A stretch of DNA of 34,122 nt from Nocardia bovistercoris. GTDB lineage: Bacteria > Actinomycetota > Actinomycetes > Mycobacteriales > Mycobacteriaceae. The DNA lies in the NCBI RefSeq assembly GCF_015674855.1, contig NZ_JADMLG010000030.1:1-34122 (forward strand), in the 5' to 3' direction. Of the stretch, positions 8,738 through 16,828 are shown piece after piece. A model generated the notes under the pieces. It was not told the DNA's origin. It ran no database searches and saw only the letters and a list, made by a program, of their open reading frames with translations. How positions within the stretch are numbered: position 1 is the first letter of the stretch; every line of letters begins with the position of its first letter. Both the position numbers and the translations under genes were made by a program.

Positions 8738-9532
8738 TCAGCGCCGGTTCGTTTCGGCCGGGGTGTGGTTCGCGCGGCTCAGATGCCGGATGAAGAATCC
8801 GGTGGCGCTGTCGGTCTCGAATCGAGGCAGTTCGTGGTGCGTGCCCGCATTGGCATGCAGGGTCTTCTCCTCGGACGCGAAAGCGTCGAACAGCGCGAGA
8901 CCTGCCTCGCGTGAGATGTCCTCGTCGTCCCATTGCAGGTCGAACTGGATCGGGATGGTGATCCGCTTCGCCTTCTCGGCCAGTGTGTCCGGCCAGTGCA
9001 GGCCGAGGACGGCGGCGGTGATCCTCGGCTCGACCACCAGGAGCGACACACCGACCGCGGTGCCGAGGTTGATGCCGAAGTAGCCCACCGGACCATCGAC
9101 CCCGATCTCCGGGAGTTCCTGAAGGGCATCCAGGGTGGCGCGCCACTCGGGCACGGCCAGCTCCGCCAGATACGCGCTGTAGCGGCGGGCGCTCGGACCT
9201 TCCGGTTCCCCGGCGGCCTTGGCCGCCTGCAGTGCGGCGAGTTCCCGCTCGTCGTGCGCCGTGCGCGGCCGGTCGCCGTGACCGGGCGCATCGATGACGG
9301 CGACGTGAAAGCCGCCGTCGGTCACGAAGCGCTGCGCCCGGCCCGCCATCGCCGGATGCTTCTTGTGGTTGCCCCCGGCATGACACATCAGCACCAGGGG
9401 CGCACGATCGACGCCGCGGGTCGGCGACCACAGCACTCCGGGAACCCCACCGACGATGAAGTCACGCTCGACCAAGCCGTACGAGGAGGACTCGGCGGTG
9501 AATCGCAGAGCACACATGCCGCCGCCGTTCAC
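8738..9532 (-). CDS. Alpha/beta hydrolase with Asn in place of the nucleophile Ser
   Basis: A 264-residue alpha/beta hydrolase-fold protein. The oxyanion region HAGGNHKKHP, the segment DAPGHGDRPRT and a late His pair (THHELPRF) match the family. The nucleophile elbow, normally GxSxG, reads GINLG, so the catalytic Ser is Asn155 (codon AAC at 9070-9068). A single G-to-A change from AGC would explain it. The protein may therefore be catalytically dead, have a non-hydrolytic role such as an aldolase, dehydratase or cyclase chaperone, or use another residue. GTG at 9532 overlaps the stop of the preceding gene as GTGA, implying coupled translation; an ATG at 9517 is possible. Confidence 0.85.
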   Translation of the reverse strand: MNGGGMCALRFTAESSSYGLVERDFIVGGVPGVLWSPTRGVDRAPLVLMCHAGGNHKKHPAMAGRAQRFVTDGGFHVAVIDAPGHGDRPRTAHDERELAALQAAKAAGEPEGPSARRYSAYLAELAVPEWRATLDALQELPEIGVDGPVGYFGINLGTAVGVSLLVVEPRITAAVLGLHWPDTLAEKAKRITIPIQFDLQWDDEDISREAGLALFDAFASEEKTLHANAGTHHELPRFETDSATGFFIRHLSRANHTPAETNRR

Positions 9533-10437
9533 CTCGGGCCGGTGTTGTGCGACGAGTCGGAGGTGAACCGCGGGGACGGCACCGGCGCCGAGAGCGGTCG
9601 TTTCGGCGATTCGCGGGAGGTGTCGAGAAGGTCGAGTACCGGGGCGAACTGCTCGGCGAATACCGCGTTGATCGTGAAGGAACAGACACCGAGAGTTTCA
9701 CGACGACGACGCAATTCCTCGGCCATATCCTGCGGGCTCCCACGCAGGATGCCCAGTGAGTCACGCTCGATGAGCGTGGCCATATCGGTCCTCAGCAGAC
9801 GCGAGACCCAAGGCGGAGCCTGATCGCCGATGACATAGATGGGGGCGACGAACTCCATGTCCTCGCCCCGGTCCCCGGCCTGCTCGCGAATCTGTGTCAC
9901 CAGCGCGGCGATCTCCTCCCGGGTCGCGAACGCGCTGGAGGCGACCGTGATCCGGTCGGCCTTGGCCGCGGCCAGCGCGCGAGCCTTGGGCCCACCCGCG
10001 GCGATCAGCACCGGGGTGTAGTCCTCTCCGTCGAGGGCGCGCAACTCGTCGATCGTCTGCTCCACCTGCGCCAACCGCTGCGCGGCCGAGCCCGGTTCGA
10101 GACCGATGAGCTTCGCCGCGTCCTCGAGGACGAATGGCCGACCCGTTCCGATACCGAGGTCGAACCGGCCGCCGCTGAGCATCGACAGCGTATGGGCATC
10201 CCAGGCCGTCATCCTCGGACCGCGCAGGGGCGCCGCGATCACCCATGTCCCGAATCGCAGCGTCGTTGTCGCGCCCGCGGCGAGCGCCAACGCCGGAAAC
10301 GGCGATGCCGCCGTCAGCACATCAGCACTGAGCAGACTCGTATACCCCAGGTCTTCTGCTTGCCGGGCGATGCCGAGCCATTGCTTCTGATCCTTCGGTT
10401 CGGCTATCACGGCGAACTTGAACGACTTGTCGGTCAT
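9529..10437 (-). CDS. LLM-class (luciferase-like) flavin/F420-dependent oxidoreductase
   Basis: A 302-residue TIM-barrel protein of the bacterial luciferase superfamily. Typical segments are AEDLGYTSLLSADVL, TTLRFGTWVIAAPLRGPRMTAWDAHTLSMLSGGRFDLGIGTGRP and VLIAAGGPKA. Actinobacterial members mostly use F420H2 for reductions or FMNH2 for monooxygenation; the sequence alone does not decide. It is the first gene of the operon continuing to the hydrolase, halogenase and acyltransferase, starting at ATG 10437 with AAGGA upstream. The promoter motif sits at 10520-10565. Role in the pathway is unknown, presumably a redox tailoring step. Confidence 0.85.
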   Translation of the reverse strand: MTDKSFKFAVIAEPKDQKQWLGIARQAEDLGYTSLLSADVLTAASPFPALALAAGATTTLRFGTWVIAAPLRGPRMTAWDAHTLSMLSGGRFDLGIGTGRPFVLEDAAKLIGLEPGSAAQRLAQVEQTIDELRALDGEDYTPVLIAAGGPKARALAAAKADRITVASSAFATREEIAALVTQIREQAGDRGEDMEFVAPIYVIGDQAPPWVSRLLRTDMATLIERDSLGILRGSPQDMAEELRRRRETLGVCSFTINAVFAEQFAPVLDLLDTSRESPKRPLSAPVPSPRFTSDSSHNTGPR

Positions 10438-10519
10438 GGGGCGACACCCTGTCCTTTCGTAGAGCGGACCCCATCGGCCGATACATCGGCCCAAACGAAA
10501 CCTTCGGCCCGCCTTCAGC

Positions 10520-10565
10520 AGGTTAGAAGGGGTCGTCCGGACTCCGGCATCCCTCAGCTTGACAG
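10520..10565 (-). promoter_or_regulatory. Cluster promoter motif plus -10 for the LLM-hydrolase-halogenase-acyltransferase operon
   Basis: On the minus strand, CTGTCAAGCTGAGGGAT (10565-10549) is followed after 23 nt by TAACCT (10525-10520). The 5' untranslated region to the ATG at 10437 would be about 75 nt. This is one of the best-conserved copies of the motif. Confidence 0.65.
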
Positions 10566-10892
10566 ACGCCCGGCCGCCACGATTCCGGCCACGGGCCCGC
10601 ACGCCGTCGCCCCTCGATTCGACCGATTCGACGCCGAATCGGTTGCTGCCCATCATGATCGGATGCTCGATGCCCGTTCGGAAGCTGCCGGGCATCGACA
10701 CTCCTCGCGTCCGCAGAATCCGCCGCCGCACCGACGGTCGGCATCTGTCCCGACCGCACCCCGTCTTCCGTCCGCCGACGCCGTCACGGACGACCGGCAC
10801 GACCGGCACGAAAGCCGCCTCCACCTCGGTACTCGAATCCCGGTCCGAACCCGCTTTGCTTGCATCGAACCGGACCGGATCGGCGGGAAAAT

Positions 10893-10949
10893 CGGACTAA
10901 AGGGACAAACTCGGACCAATCGGAAGAAAACGGACCAACAGGAGAAAAT
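10893..10949. repeat. Three tandem imperfect 19-bp repeats
   Basis: Units at 10893-10911, 10912-10930 and 10931-10949 each begin CGGAC(T/C)AA and continue with a purine-rich half ending in A-rich sequence. A partial fourth unit may precede them. The 19-bp period is not a multiple of three, so this is not coding repetition. The array lies some 330 nt upstream of the halogenase operon promoter and could be a protein-binding iteron-like array. Confidence 0.6.
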
Positions 10950-12289
10950 CACCGACACGGCGCCGACCGCCCTACCCGAAACCGGATCGGCGGTGACTAC
11001 CTTTCCCCCACCACCGATTTGGACATGCCTCCCGGTGCACGCCGGCCGCAATCACTTGGCTACAACGACAACCACTCGTCCGACGGCATCCGATTGCAGT
11101 CATCCCTCTTGTCACGATGCGCCCGAACAATTCGGGAAAACGTCGCGCATTGCGCATTGCGCGACCGGACGGAGCCGTTCGATACAGAGCGGAATTCGTA
11201 TGATTCGACCGTCGGAGTTTCGAGACACCACGGCTTCGTACGGCAGCGCGGAAGTCACGATCGGCAGCCGATCCGCCCGCCATCAAGGACGATCGGGCAG
11301 ATCACACGGAATTGCGTGACGGCGCGTGTCGAAGGCGCGGACTTTCGGCTGGCGGGCGAGCGGGCGTTACGGGAGTTGCCTCTACAGAACCATTAGCTTC
11401 GCAAACAGTTGAGTGTTCATGAAAAATGCTTTGCGGGGAGATGTCGGCATGTTTTCGGCACGACTTCATCGCGGACGATGCAAGTTGACACGAGATGGTC
11501 GCTATATGCCGATGGTCGGATTTCTCGTGATCTCGACCACACCCGTGGCGCCCGCGTCGGCGGGGCGAGCCGGTCCGCCGACCGAGCGGCCTCGGGCCGG
11601 GTACATACCTCCGAACCTGGGAAATCGGCCGTATTCATCGACTTCGCTGGACTGTTGCTCGGAGGAAACGTCCGGATTCGCGATGGTCGAACGTACGGGT
11701 GCGGAATGCTCGATCAGGCGATACGTGAAGATACTGAGAAGAATCGCCGACAGCACCGAGCTGCGGTGCGGCCGCATTCGGCCGAACGTCGGAATCGAAT
11801 ACCGTGCGCCGAGCGGTACGGAGCCTGGTCACGACACCGGAACAAATCAAAGCGGAAATCGGAGGATGCACCGAACGAAATCCGAAGGACCCATTGGACA
11901 GATATGACGCGCCGGCGAGATATTCGGCTCCACTCGGTGAATTCCGCCCGCACGAAGGCCACTGAAACCGATCGGATATCACCGCTCTGAGCACATCGAC
12001 GAACCGCTATCCGGAATTCCGGGTAACATCTCCTCGGCGCGAGAAGCCGCTATTTCACCGCAATCGAAGCTGCCCCCGGCGCCGCTGTGGATTACCGCCG
12101 ACAACCCGGTCTACCTGGGCCGTAGCGCGCGACGGCCGGACGGATCACCCGTCAGACTTGATAGAATTCAGCCTCCGCAATACACCTCCGAATCGACTTG
12201 ACCCGTGGCCGATGCAACGGTACTTTCATTCGGGGAAGGGGGAAGGCTCGCTCAATTTCGAGCAATCCAGGCGTAATGAACTCGGAAGC

Positions 12290-12339
12290 CTGTCAGGATT
12301 AAAAATCGAGCTACAGACTACGCAGAATGTATTAATACA
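12290..12339 (+). promoter_or_regulatory. Possible regulator-gene promoter: half motif and palindrome
   Basis: CTGTCAGGATTAAAAAT at 12290-12306 keeps only the left half of the cluster motif. After 23 nt comes TATTAA, within the perfect 12-bp palindrome TGTATTAATACA (12328-12339), 24 nt before the TTG start of the LuxR-type gene. The palindrome could be an operator or an extended -10. The match to the cluster motif is too weak to claim autoregulation. Confidence 0.3.
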
Positions 12340-12363
12340 CTTGCGCACTGCTGGGGGTTTTGA

Positions 12364-13656
12364 TTGGACATTATCGGCCTAAGAACGTCACATCTCTCCA
12401 CACACAGTTGCATCAACCTCAAAATTCTGCGCACCGCCGGTGCGGCCTGGCTGGAGGGCGACGCCGTCTCCACCATCGCGCTGGCCGAGGCCGCGGCAAC
12501 GGCCCGATGCCGACGTGGCAGCGAGTGCTGCACGGCGTTGGCGAGTCTGCAGCTCGCGCTGCTGCTGACCAACCTCCGATGTACAGATGAGGCCCGGCGC
12601 GCGGTGCGCCAAGCCGCCGCGACAATCGACGATCCCGCGATCACCTCGGTGACGGCGCTGGTCAGAGCCAAGATCGCGCTCTGCGAAGGCAGCTTCGACG
12701 AGGCCGACGATCTGTGCGACACGGGAATGGGCGCGACGGCCGACCCGCGTCTCGCGTCGTGGGCGCCGATCGGGAACATGGTCCGCGCGCTCACCGCCAT
12801 GCGGCGCGGGGCGGTGGCCACCATGATTCGGTACGCCGACCAACTCAAAGAGGACGTGATCTTCGGCCGGGATACCTTTCCCTGGAACTCGCCGGCCTGG
12901 CTCGTCGTCCAGATCATCGAGGCGGAGAAGGGCTGGGAGGTCGCCGTACCGCTCGCGCGCAGGCTCCTCGATTCCGAGTCGTCGACCCGACGACTACTGC
13001 TGTCCGAGCCGACTGCGGCATCCTTTCTCGTGCGGATCCTGCTGCGGGCCGACGAGCGGGAACCCGCCCAGCGGGCTCGGCACTGCGCGGCGGTGCTGGC
13101 CGAGCAGAACCCGGAGTTCCACGTACTCTCGGCCGCCTCTCTGCACCTGGAGGGTCTGCTCGAGAAGGACGTCGGCCTGCTCAAGCAGACCGCGACCTCC
13201 GACTGCGACGCGTGGACTCTCGCCTTGATGAACGAGGACATCGGCGATCTGCTGGCCGAGGACTCCAGAGAGTTCCGGCAGGCGTGCGCGCACTACGAGA
13301 CGGCCATGCGTTCCTACGCCGAGGCGGGCTCCCCGCGCGACTCGTCCCGGGTCCGCAGCAAGCTGCGCCCGCACAATACGTCCATGGCCGCGGCGAGGTT
13401 CTGGCCCAACAGCCGAATCCCCGTGCTGACCGATACCGAATACGCGGTGGCCGAACTGGTGGCGGGAGGGCTCACGAACGCCGAGGTCGCGGGCAAGATG
13501 TTTCTGTCCCGGCACACCGTCGCGTTCCATCTCCGCAAGATTTTCCAGAAGGTGGGCGCCAAGTCGCGCATCGAGCTCGCGGTCATGTGGAAGCAGCTCG
13601 TCGCCCGAGAAGGTCTGGACGTAGCGGGCGGCGAGCCGCTGACCCAGGTGTCGTAG
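12364..13656 (+). CDS. LuxR-family transcriptional regulator without ATPase domain
   Basis: A 430-residue regulator. Residues 355 to about 410 form a LuxR-type helix-turn-helix (LTDTEYAVAELVAGGLTNAE, then SRHTVAFHLRKIFQKVGAKSR). The N-terminal 340 residues are alpha-helical and Ala/Leu-rich with TPR-like repeats, as in the C-terminal half of LAL regulators, but there is no Walker-type ATPase domain; full LAL proteins are about 900 residues. TTG at 12364 is preceded by GGGGG at a suitable distance. It is the only transcription factor in the window and the natural candidate for the activator that reads the recurring promoter motif, which is centred near -43 as LuxR-type activator sites often are. 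That link is inferred. Confidence 0.85.
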   Translation: MDIIGLRTSHLSTHSCINLKILRTAGAAWLEGDAVSTIALAEAAATARCRRGSECCTALASLQLALLLTNLRCTDEARRAVRQAAATIDDPAITSVTALVRAKIALCEGSFDEADDLCDTGMGATADPRLASWAPIGNMVRALTAMRRGAVATMIRYADQLKEDVIFGRDTFPWNSPAWLVVQIIEAEKGWEVAVPLARRLLDSESSTRRLLLSEPTAASFLVRILLRADEREPAQRARHCAAVLAEQNPEFHVLSAASLHLEGLLEKDVGLLKQTATSDCDAWTLALMNEDIGDLLAEDSREFRQACAHYETAMRSYAEAGSPRDSSRVRSKLRPHNTSMAAARFWPNSRIPVLTDTEYAVAELVAGGLTNAEVAGKMFLSRHTVAFHLRKIFQKVGAKSRIELAVMWKQLVAREGLDVAGGEPLTQVS

Positions 13657-13681
13657 CGGGCGATGTGTGCACCGATTGCCA

Positions 13682-13743
13682 CTACCAATATCGGGGATAG
13701 TGTCCGGCGGACGCCGGACCTAGTGTTCGAAAAGGGTCGAACA
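13682..13743 (+). promoter_or_regulatory. Cluster promoter motif, -10 and two inverted repeats upstream of the questin-oxidase-like gene
   Basis: CTACCAATATCGGGGAT (13682-13698) is followed after 22 nt by TAGTGT (13721-13726). The spacer holds GTCCGGC/GCCGGAC (13702-13719, 4-nt gap). A second inverted repeat, TGTTCGA/TCGAACA with 6-nt spacer (13724-13743), overlaps the -10 and start of transcription and could be a repressor operator. Confidence 0.55.
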
Positions 13744-13774
13744 CATAGTCATGCATCCAGCTTGGAGAGTCCGA

Positions 13775-14905
13775 ATGAGTGACAACAAATCGGTCCTGAT
13801 GGAGGCCTACCAGCGGTTTCACGAGACCGGACCGGAATGGGGCGGCCATCACCTCAGCAACCACGGCCCGATGGCCGTCGAAGCCATGATCCGGCACGGC
13901 CATGCCGATTCGGTGCATCGCTGGATCGACAACTACACGAAGCGACTGGAGGACCAGCCGCGCGGGTTCGCCGCGGTCACCGAGAACGAGTGGCAGGAAG
14001 CCCTCGGCGACTTGAAGCGGGTGGCTGACTGGACGACCCTGTTCCAGCACGAAATCACCGAACGTCCCTGGCGGGAGGTCCTGGCGATATGGTGGCCGCG
14101 GCTGGTGGCGGGCATCGTCGGCGGCACGGCGCACGCCGCGATCCGGGTGGGGCACGTGGTTCACGCGCTGCTGACGGCCGAGGCGGATGCGGGCGCTGAG
14201 CTCGAAACCGTCAACCCCTACGTCGTCGAACTCGCCGACGCCCTGGGCTACTGGGCCGCCTGCTGGACGCCGGTGGCCGGTGATCCCTCGCGCAGGCCGG
14301 GATCCCTGCGACCCGCCGATGCCTTGGCCGCCATTCCGACCGTCGCCGACCAGCAGAAAGGCGTCCCCTACCGGCTCTCCCAGCTGCCGACCACCGAAGG
14401 CTGGCAAACGGCGCTCGGTTCACTGCGCGCGGTAGCGGATCCCGAGCAGGTGCCCGCTCTGTTGTCCCAGCTGATCGACGCCTCGGTGCTCTGGTATCTG
14501 AACTACGGCCACGGCCACGCGGTCATGCTGGTCCACGCCTCGACGGCGCCGACCGCGGTTCTCCGTACGCTGCCCGCCCTGCCGCGTGAACTGTGGGTGC
14601 CGAGTTTGGACGCCGTATGGCAGACGACGGCCGCCTTGACCGCCGCGTGCACACCCGCGGACTCCGCGGGTCGCGCCGACCTCGCGGTCCACATCGACGG
14701 CATATCGAATGCGCAGGACGCCATGGCCTTGGCGGTCGACCAGGGGGACGAACACGTCATCAAGTTCGCCGACGCCGCTGTCGACTCCTTCACTCGCACC
14801 GGGGACCGGGACACGCTCGCGGCGGCGAGCCGGTGCGCGGAGCTGATCACCCTGACCGAGGCCGCGGGACGTGCGCGATTCGACGGCCGCACACCCTCCA
14901 CGTAG
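13775..14905 (+). CDS. Questin-oxidase-like (PF14027-type) oxygenase
   Basis: A 376-residue protein with the hallmarks of the questin oxidase-like family. It has EAYQRFHETGPEWGGHHLSN near the start, HGPMAVEAMIRHGH, and several conserved His positions including HAAIRVGHVVHAL and LWYLNYGHGHA. Fungal members (questin oxidase, AflY) carry out Baeyer-Villiger-type ring cleavage of anthraquinones; bacterial members are found in aromatic polyketide clusters. The substrate here is not known, but the family hints at an aromatic polyketide-like aglycone. ATG at 13775 follows GGAG; an in-frame ATG at 13751 lacks a good binding site. It has its own copy of the cluster promoter motif. Confidence 0.72.
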   Translation: MSDNKSVLMEAYQRFHETGPEWGGHHLSNHGPMAVEAMIRHGHADSVHRWIDNYTKRLEDQPRGFAAVTENEWQEALGDLKRVADWTTLFQHEITERPWREVLAIWWPRLVAGIVGGTAHAAIRVGHVVHALLTAEADAGAELETVNPYVVELADALGYWAACWTPVAGDPSRRPGSLRPADALAAIPTVADQQKGVPYRLSQLPTTEGWQTALGSLRAVADPEQVPALLSQLIDASVLWYLNYGHGHAVMLVHASTAPTAVLRTLPALPRELWVPSLDAVWQTTAALTAACTPADSAGRADLAVHIDGISNAQDAMALAVDQGDEHVIKFADAAVDSFTRTGDRDTLAAASRCAELITLTEAAGRARFDGRTPST

Positions 14906-14931
14906 GAATTCGGTCACCCCAGTGATGGCCA

Positions 14932-14975
14932 CCGCCCCGCTCCCCCTGCTTGCTCGACGGGATAGAGCGGGGCGG
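14932..14975. terminator. Hairpin between convergent genes
   Basis: An 11-bp perfect stem (14932-14942 with 14965-14975) with a 22-nt loop separates the questin-oxidase-like gene (plus) from the FMN reductase gene (minus). It is GC-rich with no T tract and is a moderate candidate for a two-way terminator. Confidence 0.5.
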
Positions 14976-15008
14976 CCAAGTATTGTCACTTGACGAATCT
15001 ATATCGGG

Positions 15009-15626
15009 TTAGACGCTCCGGCCCGCGGCGAAGTAGGCGTGCAACGGGGCCGCGGTATGTTCGCCTACGCCCGCGTCGATCGCGGCGGCCAATGCGTTCA
15101 GCTGGACCGTGGCCAGGCGCGTGGTGGCCGGGTCGGAAATGGCGGGGGCGAACGTCTCCGCGTCGACGAGCTTGTGCTGCGCTTCGGTGAGCACCACCCA
15201 CGGCCCGCCGATCACATGCGCGTGGCAATCGTGCAGCACCCGCCCCAGATCCGTCAGCGCGTTACGGCCGAGGCCGCGCCCGGGCGTGGCCACCATGGTC
15301 ACCACGCACTTGCCGTGCAGCGCGGCATTCGTGATGGGCCGTGAGGCCCAGTCGATCGCATTCTTGACCACGCCGGGAATCGATCCGTTGTACTCCGGTG
15401 TGACGATGATCAGGCCATCCGCCTCGCGGACGGCCTCGCGCCACCGATCTACCGGAGCCGGGACGCCTTCGCGAGTATCGAGATCGCCGTTGTACAACGG
15501 AAGATCGCCGAGCCCGTCGAAGACGTCGATCACCATGCCCCGTGGCGCCAGCGGCCGAACGGCCGCCAGGAGCCGGGTGTTCAACGACTCCTTACGAAGC
15601 GATCCCGAAACACCGAGAATCCGCAC
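15009..15626 (-). CDS. NADPH-dependent FMN reductase
   Basis: A 205-residue flavodoxin-fold reductase. The FMN phosphate loop GSLRKESLNTRLL (8-20) and the second flavin loop TPEYNGSIPGVVKNAIDWAS match the SsuE/ArsH-like NADPH:FMN reductases. It likely provides reduced flavin to flavin-using monooxygenases of the cluster, such as the halogenase or LLM protein; this is inferred from context. GTG at 15626 is the start. It follows the MDR oxidoreductase by 61 nt on the same strand and is probably co-transcribed with it. Confidence 0.88.
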   Translation of the reverse strand: MRILGVSGSLRKESLNTRLLAAVRPLAPRGMVIDVFDGLGDLPLYNGDLDTREGVPAPVDRWREAVREADGLIIVTPEYNGSIPGVVKNAIDWASRPITNAALHGKCVVTMVATPGRGLGRNALTDLGRVLHDCHAHVIGGPWVVLTEAQHKLVDAETFAPAISDPATTRLATVQLNALAAAIDAGVGEHTAAPLHAYFAAGRSV

Positions 15627-15687
15627 CTCACCACACTCGCCTTCATTTCGTCACGGTCTATCGGTCCGATGGCCGGGATCGCCCGAT

Positions 15688-16722
15688 TCAGGGCGTCGAC
15701 GCGCCGATGTCGACGAGAACCTTGCCGACAATACCGGCCTGTACGGCGTCATGTGCCTCGCCGGTCCGATGCAGCGGGAAACGGTGCAGCGGCAGCCCGG
15801 CCTGCTCCCCCACGGTGATCGCTCCCGCGGCCGCGGCTGCGGTGATATCGGCCGATGCGAGGTCCTTGTCGGCCGTCGGCATCGTCATCACCATCACGAA
15901 CTGGAAGCGCAAGTTGCGCCCGATCGCCAGCCGCGTCGGAAAGGTCAGCTCATTCGTGCCCTCGGTACCGTACGAGGCGACGGTGCCGAGGGGGGCGAGG
16001 ATCTCCATGTCGATGTCGATGTTCACGGTCGAGGCCGCCTCGACGATCAAGTCCACCCCGCCCGGAGCGAGCGCACGGATATCGGAAACCACAGTGTCGG
16101 AACGATAGTCGACGGTGTGCGCCGCACCGGCGGCGAGGGCCAACTTCGCCTTCTCCGCACTGCTGACCGTCGCGATCACGAATGCCCCGGACCAGGTCGC
16201 GAGCTGAATCGCGGCCTGCCCCACCCCGCCGGCGCCGCCCGCGACGAGTACGGTGCACCCCGCCAGCGCACCCGGCCCCAGTCTGCTCGGACCGTTCTGG
16301 CCCGCGAGCAGACAGCGATGCGCGGCCACCGCCCGCAGACCCAGACTTGCGCCGACATCGAAGGACAGGCCGTCGGGCAACGGCACCGCGTTGCCCGACG
16401 GGACGATGGTGTATTCCGCGGCCGTGCCGTGCGGGCGCTTGTACGCCGCCTCCCAGACCCACACCCGCTGCCCGACCCTGCTCGGGTCGACACCGTCCCC
16501 AACGGCATCGATCACACCGCCGCCGTCGTGATGCGGCACCACCTCGGGGTACATCAGGGCGCCGCCCCGGTGACCGAACTCCCTTGCCTTCCAGTCGGAA
16601 TGGTTCACCCCTGACACCTCGACGCGGACCCGGACCGCACCGGGACCCGGTTGCGGCACCGGCCGATCGACGAATTCCAGCACATCACTACCCCCGGTGG
16701 ACGAATACACGATCGCCTTCAT
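15688..16722 (-). CDS. Zinc-free medium-chain dehydrogenase/reductase (quinone oxidoreductase type)
   Basis: A 344-residue NADPH-dependent oxidoreductase of the QOR/zeta-crystallin type. It starts MKAIVYSSTGGSDVLEFVD, contains SGVNHSDWKAREF and VVPHHDGGGVI in the GroES-like half, and the Rossmann motif AGGAGGVGQAAIQLA. No structural-zinc cysteine cluster is seen. Such enzymes reduce quinones or enones. ATG at 16722 is preferred over an upstream start at 16758 because homologues begin MKA. A TTGACA -35-like element lies at 16776-16781 on the minus strand, rather than a convincing copy of the cluster motif, so its control may differ from the rest. Confidence 0.87.
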   Translation of the reverse strand: MKAIVYSSTGGSDVLEFVDRPVPQPGPGAVRVRVEVSGVNHSDWKAREFGHRGGALMYPEVVPHHDGGGVIDAVGDGVDPSRVGQRVWVWEAAYKRPHGTAAEYTIVPSGNAVPLPDGLSFDVGASLGLRAVAAHRCLLAGQNGPSRLGPGALAGCTVLVAGGAGGVGQAAIQLATWSGAFVIATVSSAEKAKLALAAGAAHTVDYRSDTVVSDIRALAPGGVDLIVEAASTVNIDIDMEILAPLGTVASYGTEGTNELTFPTRLAIGRNLRFQFVMVMTMPTADKDLASADITAAAAAGAITVGEQAGLPLHRFPLHRTGEAHDAVQAGIVGKVLVDIGASTP

Positions 16723-16828
16723 GTCGGGAACGTATCCGCCGCCCGCGCGGGTCGGCAACGGAAACGGCGACGATCTGTCAACACTGCGGATGTCCGAGCG
16801 CCGCGACCACCCCGCCCGCGCGACCGAT

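Larger units (their letters stand above)
10570..12363. other. Long stretch without a convincing gene
   Basis: About 1.8 kb between the halogenase operon promoter and the LuxR-type gene. Reading frames here lack the strong GC3 bias of the neighbours and match nothing convincingly. It contains three tandem 19-bp repeats (10893-10949). A minus-strand fragment at 11502-11777 contains the segment SIFTYRLIEHS, reminiscent of the C-terminal end of acyltransferase-3 (OafA-type) membrane proteins. A plus-strand fragment around 11940-12200 has no start codon and could be another relic. The last 250 nt are more AT-rich, as expected of a promoter region. It may be a decayed accessory region or an unusually long regulatory interval. 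Confidence 0.5.

Noticed and set aside
11100..11116. A minus-strand stretch ending in GAGGGAT, similar to the right half of the motif
   Set aside because: The left half does not match and no TANNNT box lies at 22-23 nt.
11413..11907. A 164-codon plus-strand frame in the gene-poor interval
   Set aside because: Codon third-position bias is unlike the neighbours, there is no domain match, and overlapping frames on both strands are equally long.
16775..16791. CTGTCAACACTGCGGAT on the plus strand, resembling the cluster motif
   Set aside because: Its middle is out of register with the consensus, no -10 follows, and it would point into the P450 3' end. The minus strand of the same bases gives a TTGACA -35-like element for the oxidoreductase gene instead.
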